6,833 nt of DNA from an uncultured Dyadobacter sp. (GCF_946482605.1 NZ_CAMLSE010000071.1:1-6833), one strand, 5' to 3'. Counted from the first letter of the stretch, positions 1 to 6,704 are shown. Notes: generated from the letters alone by a model not told the origin. Made by a program: numbers and translations.

Positions 1-78
1 GTGATGAAGGCATACGAGATTGCAATCAAGGAGAAATACAAATTCTTCACCTATGGCGACGCTATGTTGATCATATAA
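1..78 (+). CDS. queA: S-adenosylmethionine:tRNA ribosyltransferase-isomerase, C-terminal end only (partial)
   Basis: Only the last 25 codons are in the window; the gene begins upstream. The visible peptide ends in the block KYKFFTYGDAMLII followed by TAA, which matches the conserved QueA C-terminus (Y-[KR]-F-[FY]-[ST]-YGDAMLI). QueA transfers and isomerises the ribosyl part of SAM onto 7-aminomethyl-7-deazaguanine in tRNA, forming epoxyqueuosine in the cytoplasm. As I recall, queA is commonly followed by ispD in Bacteroidota, which fits the next gene. The call rests on a short but characteristic motif; nothing can be said about the catalytic part. Confidence 0.85.
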   Translation: MMKAYEIAIKEKYKFFTYGDAMLII

Positions 79-96
79 AATTGATTTCAAAAACCG

Positions 97-150
97 AATG
101 GTCATTTATGATCAGCGACGCACGTCCTGAGCCGTAAATGACCATTTTTT
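97..150. terminator. Long inverted repeat with T-runs on both sides: probable bidirectional terminator between queA and ispD
   Basis: A perfect 12-bp stem is formed by 97-108 (AATGGTCATTTA) and 135-146 (TAAATGACCATT), with a 26-nt spacer. On the + strand the stem runs into six T's (145-150). On the - strand it is followed by CGG and then five T's (93-89). It could therefore end queA transcripts and also antisense readthrough from the operon converging on ispD. The spacer is long and the stem AT-rich, so strength is uncertain. The hairpin ends only 16 nt before the ispD start codon, so it may act as an attenuator for ispD rather than a full stop. Confidence 0.7.
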
Positions 151-166
151 ATTAGTCCTGAATCCA

Positions 167-847
167 ATGCAAGAATACGTCATCATCGTGGCCGGCGGAA
201 GCGGCAGCCGCATGAAAAGTGATATCCCGAAACAGTTTTTGTCCGTAAACGGCCTTCCAGTACTGATGCACACAATCCGCGCGTTTGTCGGTTATTCGTC
301 CAACCTGCGCATGATTGTGGTGCTACCATCGGAGCAGCTCAGTTTTTGGGAGGAATTGTGTAAAAAACATAGTTTCGCTATCGCCCATCAACTGGTGGCG
401 GGCGGTAAAACACGCTTTCACTCCGTTAAAAACGGGTTGAATTGCATTGTCGAAAGAGACGAATTCCTCGTGGCAGTTCATGATGGCGTGAGGCCGGTTA
501 TTTCGCGCGAGATCATCACCAAAAGTTTTACAACAGCCGCATTGCACGGCGCGGCCGTAGTTAGTGTCCCGTTGAAGGATTCCATTCGCATTGTAGGCCA
601 GAATGAAGGTAATAAGGCCATGGACCGAACGCTGTTCAGGCTTATCCAAACGCCGCAGACTTTTCGGTCAACCTGGATGAAGGCTGCATTCTCCGCTGAT
701 TATCACGAATCATTCACCGACTGCGCGAGCGTGCTCGAAGCCTCTGGCTACCCTATTCAGCTCATTGACGGCGCTTATGAGAACATCAAGATTACCACAC
801 CGGAAGACCTTCGCTGGGCGGAAATCTATCTCAAAGCCACTTCCTGA
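167..847 (+). CDS. ispD: 2-C-methyl-D-erythritol 4-phosphate cytidylyltransferase
   Basis: This cytoplasmic enzyme joins MEP and CTP to give CDP-methylerythritol, the third step of the MEP isoprenoid pathway. The 226-residue length is normal for the family. Visible motifs, in order: the nucleotide-binding loop AGGSGSRM (9-16) with catalytic R15, and IPKQF (20-24) with K22; GGKTRFHSVKNGL (79-91); VHDGVRP (104-110) with the metal/CTP-contacting D106; QTPQTF (161-166); TDCASVLEASG (184-194); and ENIKITTPEDL (205-215), whose K208 matches the MEP-binding lysine of the E. coli enzyme. The ATG at 167 sits just before the nucleotide-binding loop, as expected. No clear Shine-Dalgarno sequence or promoter lies between the hairpin and the start. 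The 3' end overlaps the convergent hydrolase gene by 17 bp. Confidence 0.96.
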   Translation: MQEYVIIVAGGSGSRMKSDIPKQFLSVNGLPVLMHTIRAFVGYSSNLRMIVVLPSEQLSFWEELCKKHSFAIAHQLVAGGKTRFHSVKNGLNCIVERDEFLVAVHDGVRPVISREIITKSFTTAALHGAAVVSVPLKDSIRIVGQNEGNKAMDRTLFRLIQTPQTFRSTWMKAAFSADYHESFTDCASVLEASGYPIQLIDGAYENIKITTPEDLRWAEIYLKATS

Positions 848-2141
848 ACCATTCGAACGCCTCTTTCTGCATATCCGCGTCGAACTTGTGGGGACCATCG
901 TAGAAGCTGGCTTTGTATTTGTCGGAGGCGCCCGCTTTTTTGAAAACTTCGGTGAGAATGGCGTCAGCATGCTTCATTTCCGGGAGCGTGTAGAGTTCAT
1001 CCTGGTTATTGTTTAAAACCAAAGTGGGTAATGGCACCCGCAAGCCGAGAATTTCGGGAAAATCCAGGTACTTAGGCAGCAGCGGCGTATAGGTCATCCA
1101 GGTATGGTTGAATGATTTATTCAAAATCAAATCCTTCCAGGTGGTCATAAAGCCGACGCAAACGGCGCATTTGATGCGCGGATCGAGGCCAGCCAGGTAA
1201 ACCGTCCGTAAACCGCCTCCCGAAAGCCCGCCGCAACCAAGGCGATTCGCATCAACTTCTTTCCGGTCTGCCAAAATGTCGAGCGCAACCTGATCTTCTA
1301 TTAAAAACACACCAGGCCAGGTTGTACCGGCCGAAAAAAGGGACTTCGACATCACATGCTCGTGCTCGGACGACCACGCATTATAAGTCCTGATATGCTC
1401 CGTTTTTTCAGGGTCGGCATCCGACTTGCCTTCGGTACTCACTGCTCCCCAATTCAGTCCCTTGGTATCTTCATAATAGACCCTGCGGCTGCCGAATGCG
1501 TAAGTATCGTGCACCAGCACCACATGGCCCTGCTTCGCGATCTCGTTCGCCCATGCCCGGCCGCCATAATCCGTTTCCTGATGTTCTTTCAATATCGGGT
1601 GCTGGTCGTCGGCGGTTTTGACAATTTTCCTTAGCCCGAAATATTTCATTCCCGCATGGTCGTGAAGCCCCAGAATGCCCGGCAGTGGCTTGGTAACGCC
1701 TGCCGGTTTGAGCAAAACTGCCTCGGTAGGCCGCCCATAAGGCAATTGCCACGAAAGTTCCTCAATTTCAAGACCGTCGTAGGTATATTTTTTCTTGATA
1801 ATAACCTTTGGCAAGGCCGGCTTTGCAGGTGCCGACACCAGCTCTATCGTTTTTTCCAAAGCCTCTTTCCGCCAGGCGTCTACATTGCCCCACTTTTTAT
1901 TACGAAAAGAAAGCGGAGGCTGCGCCGGAAGCAATGAGGTGGCCCAGGGACCATAAGCGCCGATAAGGCTTTTTTCTGATGCCATAGAAAGCGGATTGTT
2001 ACTGTGTGTATTGAAAATCGGAGCTGCTGAAATGACCGAGCCGCCACCTGCCATCGACAGCGCAACCGTACCGGCGGTGTTTTTTAAAAAGGATCTTCGC
2101 GATATTTCATCGGCATTGGAATCCGTGTCGACGGTTTTCAT
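831..2141 (-). CDS. Tat-exported alpha/beta hydrolase (dienelactone hydrolase / acetyl-esterase-like)
   Basis: A 436-residue serine hydrolase of unknown substrate. The N-terminus carries a textbook twin-arginine signal, SRRSFLK (14-20), followed by a hydrophobic stretch and alanines near 39-40, so it is probably exported folded to the periplasm. The hydrolase fold starts near residue 115. GLHDHAG (158-164) is the likely oxyanion-hole loop. The nucleophile elbow GGLSGGG (304-310) gives S307. D381 in NNNQDELY and H418 in DGPHKF complete a plausible triad. The layout resembles the large exported hydrolases grouped with acetylxylan-esterase/Abhydrolase_7 proteins; it is not clearly CE15, since the elbow lacks the GCS motif. 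It is the last operon gene, beginning 3 bp after the acyltransferase stop with no obvious ribosome site, which suggests translational coupling. De-esterification or deacylation of a glycan is inference from context. Confidence 0.82.
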   Translation of the reverse strand: MKTVDTDSNADEISRRSFLKNTAGTVALSMAGGGSVISAAPIFNTHSNNPLSMASEKSLIGAYGPWATSLLPAQPPLSFRNKKWGNVDAWRKEALEKTIELVSAPAKPALPKVIIKKKYTYDGLEIEELSWQLPYGRPTEAVLLKPAGVTKPLPGILGLHDHAGMKYFGLRKIVKTADDQHPILKEHQETDYGGRAWANEIAKQGHVVLVHDTYAFGSRRVYYEDTKGLNWGAVSTEGKSDADPEKTEHIRTYNAWSSEHEHVMSKSLFSAGTTWPGVFLIEDQVALDILADRKEVDANRLGCGGLSGGGLRTVYLAGLDPRIKCAVCVGFMTTWKDLILNKSFNHTWMTYTPLLPKYLDFPEILGLRVPLPTLVLNNNQDELYTLPEMKHADAILTEVFKKAGASDKYKASFYDGPHKFDADMQKEAFEWFRKWL

Positions 2142-2144
2142 AAG

Positions 2145-3287
2145 CTATACTTTAACGAATATTTTATGACGATATAAGAAGTACAGGAACAGCCATACCA
2201 GCACAAACCCGCCCAGCGTGTTGTAAACCTCGTGCCAGTTTTCGGGTGCATGCTTGTAAATGCCTGCGAAAAGCAACCTTGACGATTCGTTGAAATCCAC
2301 AAACCGCACGGCGAGGTAGATAACCAGTGAGTTAAGACCGATCACCCGGAAGAAAAACGACCATTTCTGGTAACCCTTCACATCGATGATCCAATAGAAT
2401 AGCGCCAGCATTGCAAATGCCATCCCGGAAGTAAGCATGATAAACGAGCTGGACCAAAGGTGTTTGTTAACAGGGAATACAAAATTCCAGAGTAATCCGA
2501 TTGCAATACCTGCGGAAGCGAATAAGCAAAGCTTCCCGATTTTCGCACGCACAGGACTTTGGCCGAGCAAAGCATCACCGGCCACGGTACCGAAGAGCGT
2601 CAGACATAATGCTGGAAACTGGGTAAGTAATGCAAGTTCGTCGTAGGTCCCTTGCTTTAATATACCAGGCATGAAATTGCGGTCGGTCCACCCTACCAGG
2701 TTGCCCTCAAACGAAAGATCACCAGAGCCGTAGCCGGGTACAGGCACCAATATCAGTGTCAGATAATAGGCGACCAGAATGCCCGCTGCAATGTACAGCC
2801 GCTGAGTGGTCCCAAATTTCATGTACAAAATGGCCGAAATGAACGTCGCGAGCCCGATTCGTCCGAGTACGCTCCCGTAGCGTATGTGCGCGGGATCGAA
2901 AATATCCATGGGCGCATTCTTATCCAGGATACCTAATGCGATCAGGATCAGCATTCGTTTGAACACCTTATTTCGGATCACGGATTGCGGAATGCCCTTC
3001 GCCAAACCACCCGTAACGCTGAATGCGAGCGAAGCGCCCGCCAGGAACAGAAACAGCGGGAAGATAAAGTCGTAAAATGTGAAGCCATTCCACGCTGGGT
3101 GCTCGAACTGCGCTGCGACGGCGTCGATGAACGGAATACCCGTTTTTCCTCCAAGCGTAGCAATAAACTGTCCGCCACCTGCGATCATCAACATATCGAA
3201 TCCCCGCAATGCGTCAATCGATGCCAGCCGGCCCGGTGCATTGGATTGCTTTACTTCTTTTGGAACAACAATAGACGGTGCTTCCAT
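2145..3287 (-). CDS. DUF5009 / heparan-alpha-glucosaminide N-acetyltransferase-like membrane protein (NagX-type)
   Basis: A 380-residue polytopic membrane protein with about ten hydrophobic segments (for example near 72-92, 108-121, 138-157, 163-183, 250-271, 280-300, 312-330 and 357-373). The N-terminal signature RLASIDALRGFDM (20-32) is that of HGSNAT/NagX/YeiB-like acyltransferases. EHPAWNGFTFYDFIFPLFLF (62-81) matches the block holding the active-site histidine of human HGSNAT, here H63. FPVNKHLWSSSF (271-282) is another family block. HGSNAT moves acetyl from cytoplasmic acetyl-CoA to a terminal glucosamine on the far side of the membrane; the bacterial substrate is not established. The first ATG is chosen because the next methionine (32) would remove the signature. 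It lies 66 bp after nagB and 3 bp before the hydrolase. Family assignment is firm; acetyl transfer to an amino sugar is inferred. Confidence 0.88.
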   Translation of the reverse strand: MEAPSIVVPKEVKQSNAPGRLASIDALRGFDMLMIAGGGQFIATLGGKTGIPFIDAVAAQFEHPAWNGFTFYDFIFPLFLFLAGASLAFSVTGGLAKGIPQSVIRNKVFKRMLILIALGILDKNAPMDIFDPAHIRYGSVLGRIGLATFISAILYMKFGTTQRLYIAAGILVAYYLTLILVPVPGYGSGDLSFEGNLVGWTDRNFMPGILKQGTYDELALLTQFPALCLTLFGTVAGDALLGQSPVRAKIGKLCLFASAGIAIGLLWNFVFPVNKHLWSSSFIMLTSGMAFAMLALFYWIIDVKGYQKWSFFFRVIGLNSLVIYLAVRFVDFNESSRLLFAGIYKHAPENWHEVYNTLGGFVLVWLFLYFLYRHKIFVKV

Positions 3288-3353
3288 AGGTTTAGGATAA
3301 CGGTTTGGAATAGAAGTTACTGTACCACTGCTTTTTACCCGTGGAGGGTGCTG

Positions 3354-4127
3354 CTATTTCGGCATTTCAATATTTTTGTCGGAAGTTTCAATGCCAGAAA
3401 GCAGGCCTGCCGACGCGGTGTCCAGAAAAAACGTACAATGCGGGTGAAGCTGCAAAATACTTGCCGGAAATGCATTGCTAACCTCGTTTTCCAGGCTGCT
3501 TTGAACTGCTACCGCCTTCCGTTCGTCGGGAACAGAGCATATAATGTGCGTCGACTTCATGATTTGCCGCACCGACATGCTGATAGCCTGCAACGGTACT
3601 TCCTCCAATGTTTCGAACCACCCCTCGCCCATTTGCTGGCGGCGGCAGGGCTCATCGAGGTTTACTACTAAATAAGGCGAATCAGTCTCAAAATCAGCCG
3701 GTGGATCGTTAAATGCCAAATGCCCATTCTCGCCGATGCCGACCAGTGCGACGTCTATCGGATGCTGACCGATTTCCCGGGCCAGGTGTTCCAATTCCTT
3801 TTCAAGATCCCCTTCACCATTAATCAGGTACGAAGCGTGCAAGGAAGGCACTCTGGACAAAAACCGTTCAGCCAGATATTTCCGGAAACTCGCCGGATGC
3901 GTTACCGGAAGGCCAATATATTCATCCAAATGAAACATCGTAACTTTCGACCAATCAATATCGCTCTCTTCGATCAGCTGGTTCAATGTTTCAAACTGGC
4001 TCGTTCCCGTCGCCAGAATCACATTCGCATATCCCTGCAGGGTGATCGTGTCCCTGATCAGCATAGCTGCATAGGCCCCTGCACTTTGTCCCAACTCCTC
4101 TTTTGTCTCCGAAATAATAACTTTCAT
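3354..4127 (-). CDS. nagB: Glucosamine-6-phosphate deaminase-type protein (NagB family)
   Basis: NagB turns glucosamine-6-phosphate into fructose-6-phosphate and ammonia in the cytoplasm. The 257-residue length is close to E. coli NagB (266). Visible blocks: ATGTSQ (39-44), the sugar-phosphate loop; HLDEYIGL (66-73) with D68, equivalent to E. coli D72; GIGENGHLAFNDPP (130-143) with H136, equivalent to H143; K204 in DERKAVAVQ, matching the phosphate-binding K208; and SILQLHP (223-229). Two acidic positions differ from E. coli: D141 is Asn (N134) and E148 is Asp (D141 here). The GENGH form occurs in other Bacteroidota and Firmicutes members, so the protein is probably active, but the substrate could be another amino-sugar phosphate such as galactosamine-6-phosphate. 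The E. coli allosteric C-terminus is not recognisable. It is second in the operon, 5 bp after the GH109 stop. No nagA lies nearby. Confidence 0.9.
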   Translation of the reverse strand: MKVIISETKEELGQSAGAYAAMLIRDTITLQGYANVILATGTSQFETLNQLIEESDIDWSKVTMFHLDEYIGLPVTHPASFRKYLAERFLSRVPSLHASYLINGEGDLEKELEHLAREIGQHPIDVALVGIGENGHLAFNDPPADFETDSPYLVVNLDEPCRRQQMGEGWFETLEEVPLQAISMSVRQIMKSTHIICSVPDERKAVAVQSSLENEVSNAFPASILQLHPHCTFFLDTASAGLLSGIETSDKNIEMPK

Positions 4128-4132
4128 GTGCT

Positions 4133-5536
4133 TTATGATTTTACTTCTGTATTACCGCCCTTCGTCAATGCAATGTCCACGGGCTTATTTTTCTTCCACG
4201 AACCGTTGGTAAAATCCGGAACATCGATGGAATTCGACCTGTTCGCCACCGACCATTCTGTCAGCGGTGATATCACACTCCACGACGCTGCATCGTATAC
4301 GTCCTGATCCAGTGGAATGCCGTTGCGCAGGCAATCGATCAATCGCCAATCCATGAGGAAATCCATTCCACCATGACCGCCTACCTTTTTAGCCAGTTCG
4401 CCTACACGCTTCACAATTTCAGGCTGATACTGCTGTTCAAGCGCCTTGAACTCCTCCGGCTTAATCCATTCATGCCCATGCGAAATGCGGCCCTGCGTAC
4501 CATCCTCGGGCAACGGATACTTTTGAGCTGCGCCTTTGGTACCGCTGATCAGGTGCAGGCGCGAGTAGGGCCGGGGAGAGGATACGTCATGTTGCAGCAT
4601 GATTGTCTTTCCCTTGCTGGTTTTAATGGTGGTAGTATTCATATTGCCGCGATACGATTTTCCCGCAAATTTTTTGAAATCAGGGTCTTTCGCAGCCAAC
4701 TCGTCCGCTTTCGCTTGCAGCATATAATCGTTGCTGCTCATGGATACGAGATAATCCATTTTGTCGCCGCGGTTAATGTTCAGAACCTGTGCCACAGGTC
4801 CCAAACCGTGCATTGGGTACAAATTACCGTTCCGCTGATTTTCTTTCAAACGCCACAAATCGTAGCGCTTATCCTTTTGAAAAAGTGATTCGAAAATATC
4901 GTGAATATAGGCGCCTTCAACGTGTACAATTTCACCGAAATAGCTTTGCCGGGCCATATTTAGTGTGAGTAGTTCAAAAAAGTCGTAGCAGCAATTTTCG
5001 AGCATCATGCAATGCTTCCTGGTCCGTTCGGAAGTTTCGACAAGCTTCCAGCAATCCGCCACTGTTGTAGCAGCCGGGATTTCCGTCGCGACATGTTTGC
5101 CGTGCTCCATTGCGTACAACGCCATCGGCGTATGGAGGTTCCAGGGCGTGCAAATGTAGATTAAATCAATGTCATCACGTTCGCACATTTTCTTCCAGGC
5201 GTCCGGCGAACCGGAATAGGCATCCGGCGTGTGTCCGGCATCGGTCAGAAATTTCTTTGCATTGTTTGCCTTTTCAGGCACAATGTCCGCCACGCCCTTC
5301 ACCTGCACGCTCGCGAGGTGCACAATGCGCTTGATGGCCCCACCGCCACGGTTACCCATACCGATATAGCCTATACGCACAACATCCATTTTAGGTGCTG
5401 CGTAACCGCTCATGTTGAAGAGCTGCTTCTTGTCGGCTGGCACTATAATACCCGGCTCACCGGTAACCTTCGCATTTACTCCCGCTATGCCAAGCGTGCC
5501 CAGACCGGCTATTTTCAAAAATTCCCGCTTTTTCAT
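4133..5536 (-). CDS. GH109-type NAD-dependent glycosidase (alpha-N-acetylgalactosaminidase-like), Gfo/Idh/MocA fold
   Basis: A 467-residue protein with a Rossmann NAD-binding motif, GYIGMGNRG (56-64). GH109 enzymes hydrolyse alpha-GalNAc by transient NAD-dependent oxidation. Support for GH109 over a true dehydrogenase: the usual EKP lysine is replaced (TEIPA, 151-155, like EVP in characterised members); KHCMMLENCCY (174-184) carries the conserved tyrosine Y184; FGEIVHVEGAYIHD (200-213); YPMHGLGPVAQ (240-250) carries H243; HGGMDF (388-393) and NGIPLDQDVYDAASWS (405-420) follow. The N-terminus KKREFLK plus a hydrophobic run (9-20) is a Tat-like leader with Lys-Arg instead of Arg-Arg, so export is probable rather than certain. 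First gene of the operon, divergent from the lacI-type regulator. GAAAG about 8 nt before the ATG is a weak ribosome site. Exact sugar specificity is not readable from sequence. Confidence 0.88.
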   Translation of the reverse strand: MKKREFLKIAGLGTLGIAGVNAKVTGEPGIIVPADKKQLFNMSGYAAPKMDVVRIGYIGMGNRGGGAIKRIVHLASVQVKGVADIVPEKANNAKKFLTDAGHTPDAYSGSPDAWKKMCERDDIDLIYICTPWNLHTPMALYAMEHGKHVATEIPAATTVADCWKLVETSERTRKHCMMLENCCYDFFELLTLNMARQSYFGEIVHVEGAYIHDIFESLFQKDKRYDLWRLKENQRNGNLYPMHGLGPVAQVLNINRGDKMDYLVSMSSNDYMLQAKADELAAKDPDFKKFAGKSYRGNMNTTTIKTSKGKTIMLQHDVSSPRPYSRLHLISGTKGAAQKYPLPEDGTQGRISHGHEWIKPEEFKALEQQYQPEIVKRVGELAKKVGGHGGMDFLMDWRLIDCLRNGIPLDQDVYDAASWSVISPLTEWSVANRSNSIDVPDFTNGSWKKNKPVDIALTKGGNTEVKS

Positions 5537-5566
5537 TTGCTTTCAGTTGTTGTACAATCCAAAAAA

Positions 5567-5580
5567 ACGTTTGCAATCGT
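5567..5580. promoter_or_regulatory. Candidate operator A (near GH109 start)
   Basis: ACGTTTGCAATCGT is palindromic at 12 of 14 positions around a GC centre. It overlaps AAACGTTT (5565-5572), a perfect 8-bp palindrome with the CG centre typical of LacI-family operators; CGTTTGC is also the half-site form seen in PurR-type sites. It lies about 30 bp upstream of the GH109 start, where bound regulator could block the operon promoter. No binding evidence exists, and the overlapping palindromes leave the true centre unclear. Confidence 0.35.
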
Positions 5581-5633
5581 ACAATTTTACAATGTTTTAT
5601 AGCGGCATTCCAGATATTTACTTTAAATAGTAG

Positions 5634-5647
5634 CGAGAACGTTATCG
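5634..5647. promoter_or_regulatory. Candidate operator B (near regulator start), CG-centred palindrome
   Basis: CGAGAACGTTATCG is palindromic at 12 of 14 positions with a central AACGTT, the CG-centred form typical of LacI-family operators. It lies 40 bp upstream of the regulator's ATG, which suits autoregulation. Its CG centre is 72 bp from the CG centre of AAACGTTT in candidate A. Assignment is by pattern only. Confidence 0.45.
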
Positions 5648-5687
5648 AAACCAGAATTTCATTCCATGCCATGAAGCAGTTAGTTCA

Positions 5688-6704
5688 ATGACAAGAAGAT
5701 TAACCACGATCAAGGACATAGCGAAAGCACTCGGAATATCGGTGGCAACGGTCTCGCGGGCGATGAGGGATACTTACGATGTGAGTGCAGAAACGAGGAA
5801 ACTTGTGCTGGATACCGCTGCACAGATGAACTACCGCCCCAACTTTAATGCGACGGGGCTGGTCAAAAGCGGGACACATAAAATCGCCGTTATCATTCCG
5901 GCGATTACCAATTATTACTTTTCTACCGTCATCACCGGTATTCAGGAATACGCATTGGAACAAAATTATCAGGTAATGCTTTATCTGACTAACGACTCTG
6001 CCTACTGGGAAACGAAAGTCGTTCGTGAACTATCCCCGAGCAGCGTCGACGGCCTGCTTGCGTGCATTAGCTATGAAACAACCGATTTCGGCCACTTTGA
6101 GGAGCTGATAGAAGCTAATGTGCCTTTGGTGTTCTTCGATCGCGTCCCGGAAGCTGTCAGAACGTCGGCTATCGTTCAGGACGATTACACCGGCGCCTGC
6201 ATGGCTACCGAGCATCTGATTGCGCAGGGCTATTCCAGAATCGCTCACTTAGCCGGGCCGCCGGGCCTGAATCTAACCCAGCAAAGGCTTCGGGGCTATC
6301 TCGATACTTTGAAAAAGTACAATCTCGAATCTCAAGGAGTCATCCATTCCGGTTTCAGCGATGAAAATGGGCGGCAAGACGTTGAGGTATTGTTTAACAA
6401 CACATCACCGCCCGACGCCATCTTCTCTATAAACGACCGGAAAGCATTCGGTGTGATCTTGTGGCTGCGAGAGCACGGTATTTTGGTTGGCGAAGAGGTA
6501 GGTGTTATAGGTTTTACCAACGACCCGACGTCCAAAATCATATCACCATCACTTTCCACAATCGCTGAACCCGCTTACGAAATCGGCCGCAAGAGCTGCG
6601 AAGTGCTGATCAGGCATATTCAGAAGCAAAGCTATCCGGTACAGGAAATTTCGTTGCCTACTGAGCTAATTGTGCGTGAATCCACCCGGAGGCGGATTAT
6701 TTGA
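5688..6704 (+). CDS. LacI/GalR-family transcriptional regulator
   Basis: A 338-residue regulator of standard family length. The N-terminal helix-turn-helix TTIKDIAKALGISVATVSRA (6-25) is a classic LacI DNA-reading unit, and MNYRPNFNATGLV (47-59) is the hinge-helix region, with L58 at the minor-groove leucine position. The effector domain (about 65-338) is a periplasmic-binding-protein-like fold: KIAVIIPAITNYYFSTVITGIQ (65-86), FFDRVPE (149-155), AHLAGPP (186-192), SINDRKAFGV (247-256), VIGFTNDP (273-280), STIAEPAYEIGRKSCEVLI (290-308). The family usually has GFDN where this has GFTN. It is transcribed away from the GH109 operon, so it most likely controls that operon and itself, usually as a sugar-released repressor. 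The ligand is unknown; an amino sugar or its phosphate is inferred from the neighbours. The ATG at 5688 places the HTH at the expected position; no Shine-Dalgarno is seen. Confidence 0.93.
   Translation: MTRRLTTIKDIAKALGISVATVSRAMRDTYDVSAETRKLVLDTAAQMNYRPNFNATGLVKSGTHKIAVIIPAITNYYFSTVITGIQEYALEQNYQVMLYLTNDSAYWETKVVRELSPSSVDGLLACISYETTDFGHFEELIEANVPLVFFDRVPEAVRTSAIVQDDYTGACMATEHLIAQGYSRIAHLAGPPGLNLTQQRLRGYLDTLKKYNLESQGVIHSGFSDENGRQDVEVLFNNTSPPDAIFSINDRKAFGVILWLREHGILVGEEVGVIGFTNDPTSKIISPSLSTIAEPAYEIGRKSCEVLIRHIQKQSYPVQEISLPTELIVRESTRRRII

Larger units (their letters stand above)
5537..5687. promoter_or_regulatory. Divergent control region between the GH109 operon and the lacI-type gene
   Basis: This 151-bp AT-rich gap must hold both divergent promoters. 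TACAAT occurs three times on the + strand (5553-5558, 5580-5585, 5588-5593). On the - strand TAAAATTG (5589-5582) is one base off the Bacteroidota -7 consensus TAnnTTTG and would suit the GH109 operon, but its -33 partner would be CTG rather than TTG. No convincing + strand promoter was found for the regulator. TTGTACAA (5550-5557) is a perfect 8-bp palindrome lying close to the GH109 start. The role as shared regulatory region is a firm inference from gene orientation; individual promoter calls are weak. Confidence 0.6.

Noticed and set aside
323..649. Open frame on the - strand within ispD
   Set aside because: Antisense to a complete ispD with all conserved motifs; no supporting features.
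3335..3352. Small ACCC/GGGT inverted repeat between nagB and the acyltransferase
   Set aside because: Only a 4-bp stem, and on the transcribed strand it is followed by A's rather than T's, so it is not a credible intrinsic terminator.
2985..3671. Long open frame on the + strand (228 codons)
   Set aside because: It lies antisense to the acyltransferase and nagB and spans their intergenic gap. Its translation is rich in Arg and Cys with no recognisable motif, as expected for a shadow frame of real genes.
3720..4307. Open frame on the + strand (195 codons)
   Set aside because: Antisense to nagB and the 3' end of GH109, both of which carry clear family motifs; no recognisable domain in the shadow translation.
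4373..4888. Open frame on the + strand (171 codons)
   Set aside because: Fully antisense to the motif-rich GH109 gene; no domain or plausible context.
4133..5536. Plain Gfo/Idh/MocA sugar dehydrogenase as the function
   Set aside because: The catalytic EKP lysine is missing (EIP), and the ENCCY, HGLGPVAQ and HGGMDF blocks match GH109 glycosidases.
5671..5691. Six-codon frame MKQLVQ whose TGA overlaps the regulator ATG
   Set aside because: An ATGA overlap could mean a coupled leader peptide, but there is no ribosome site and such short frames are common by chance.
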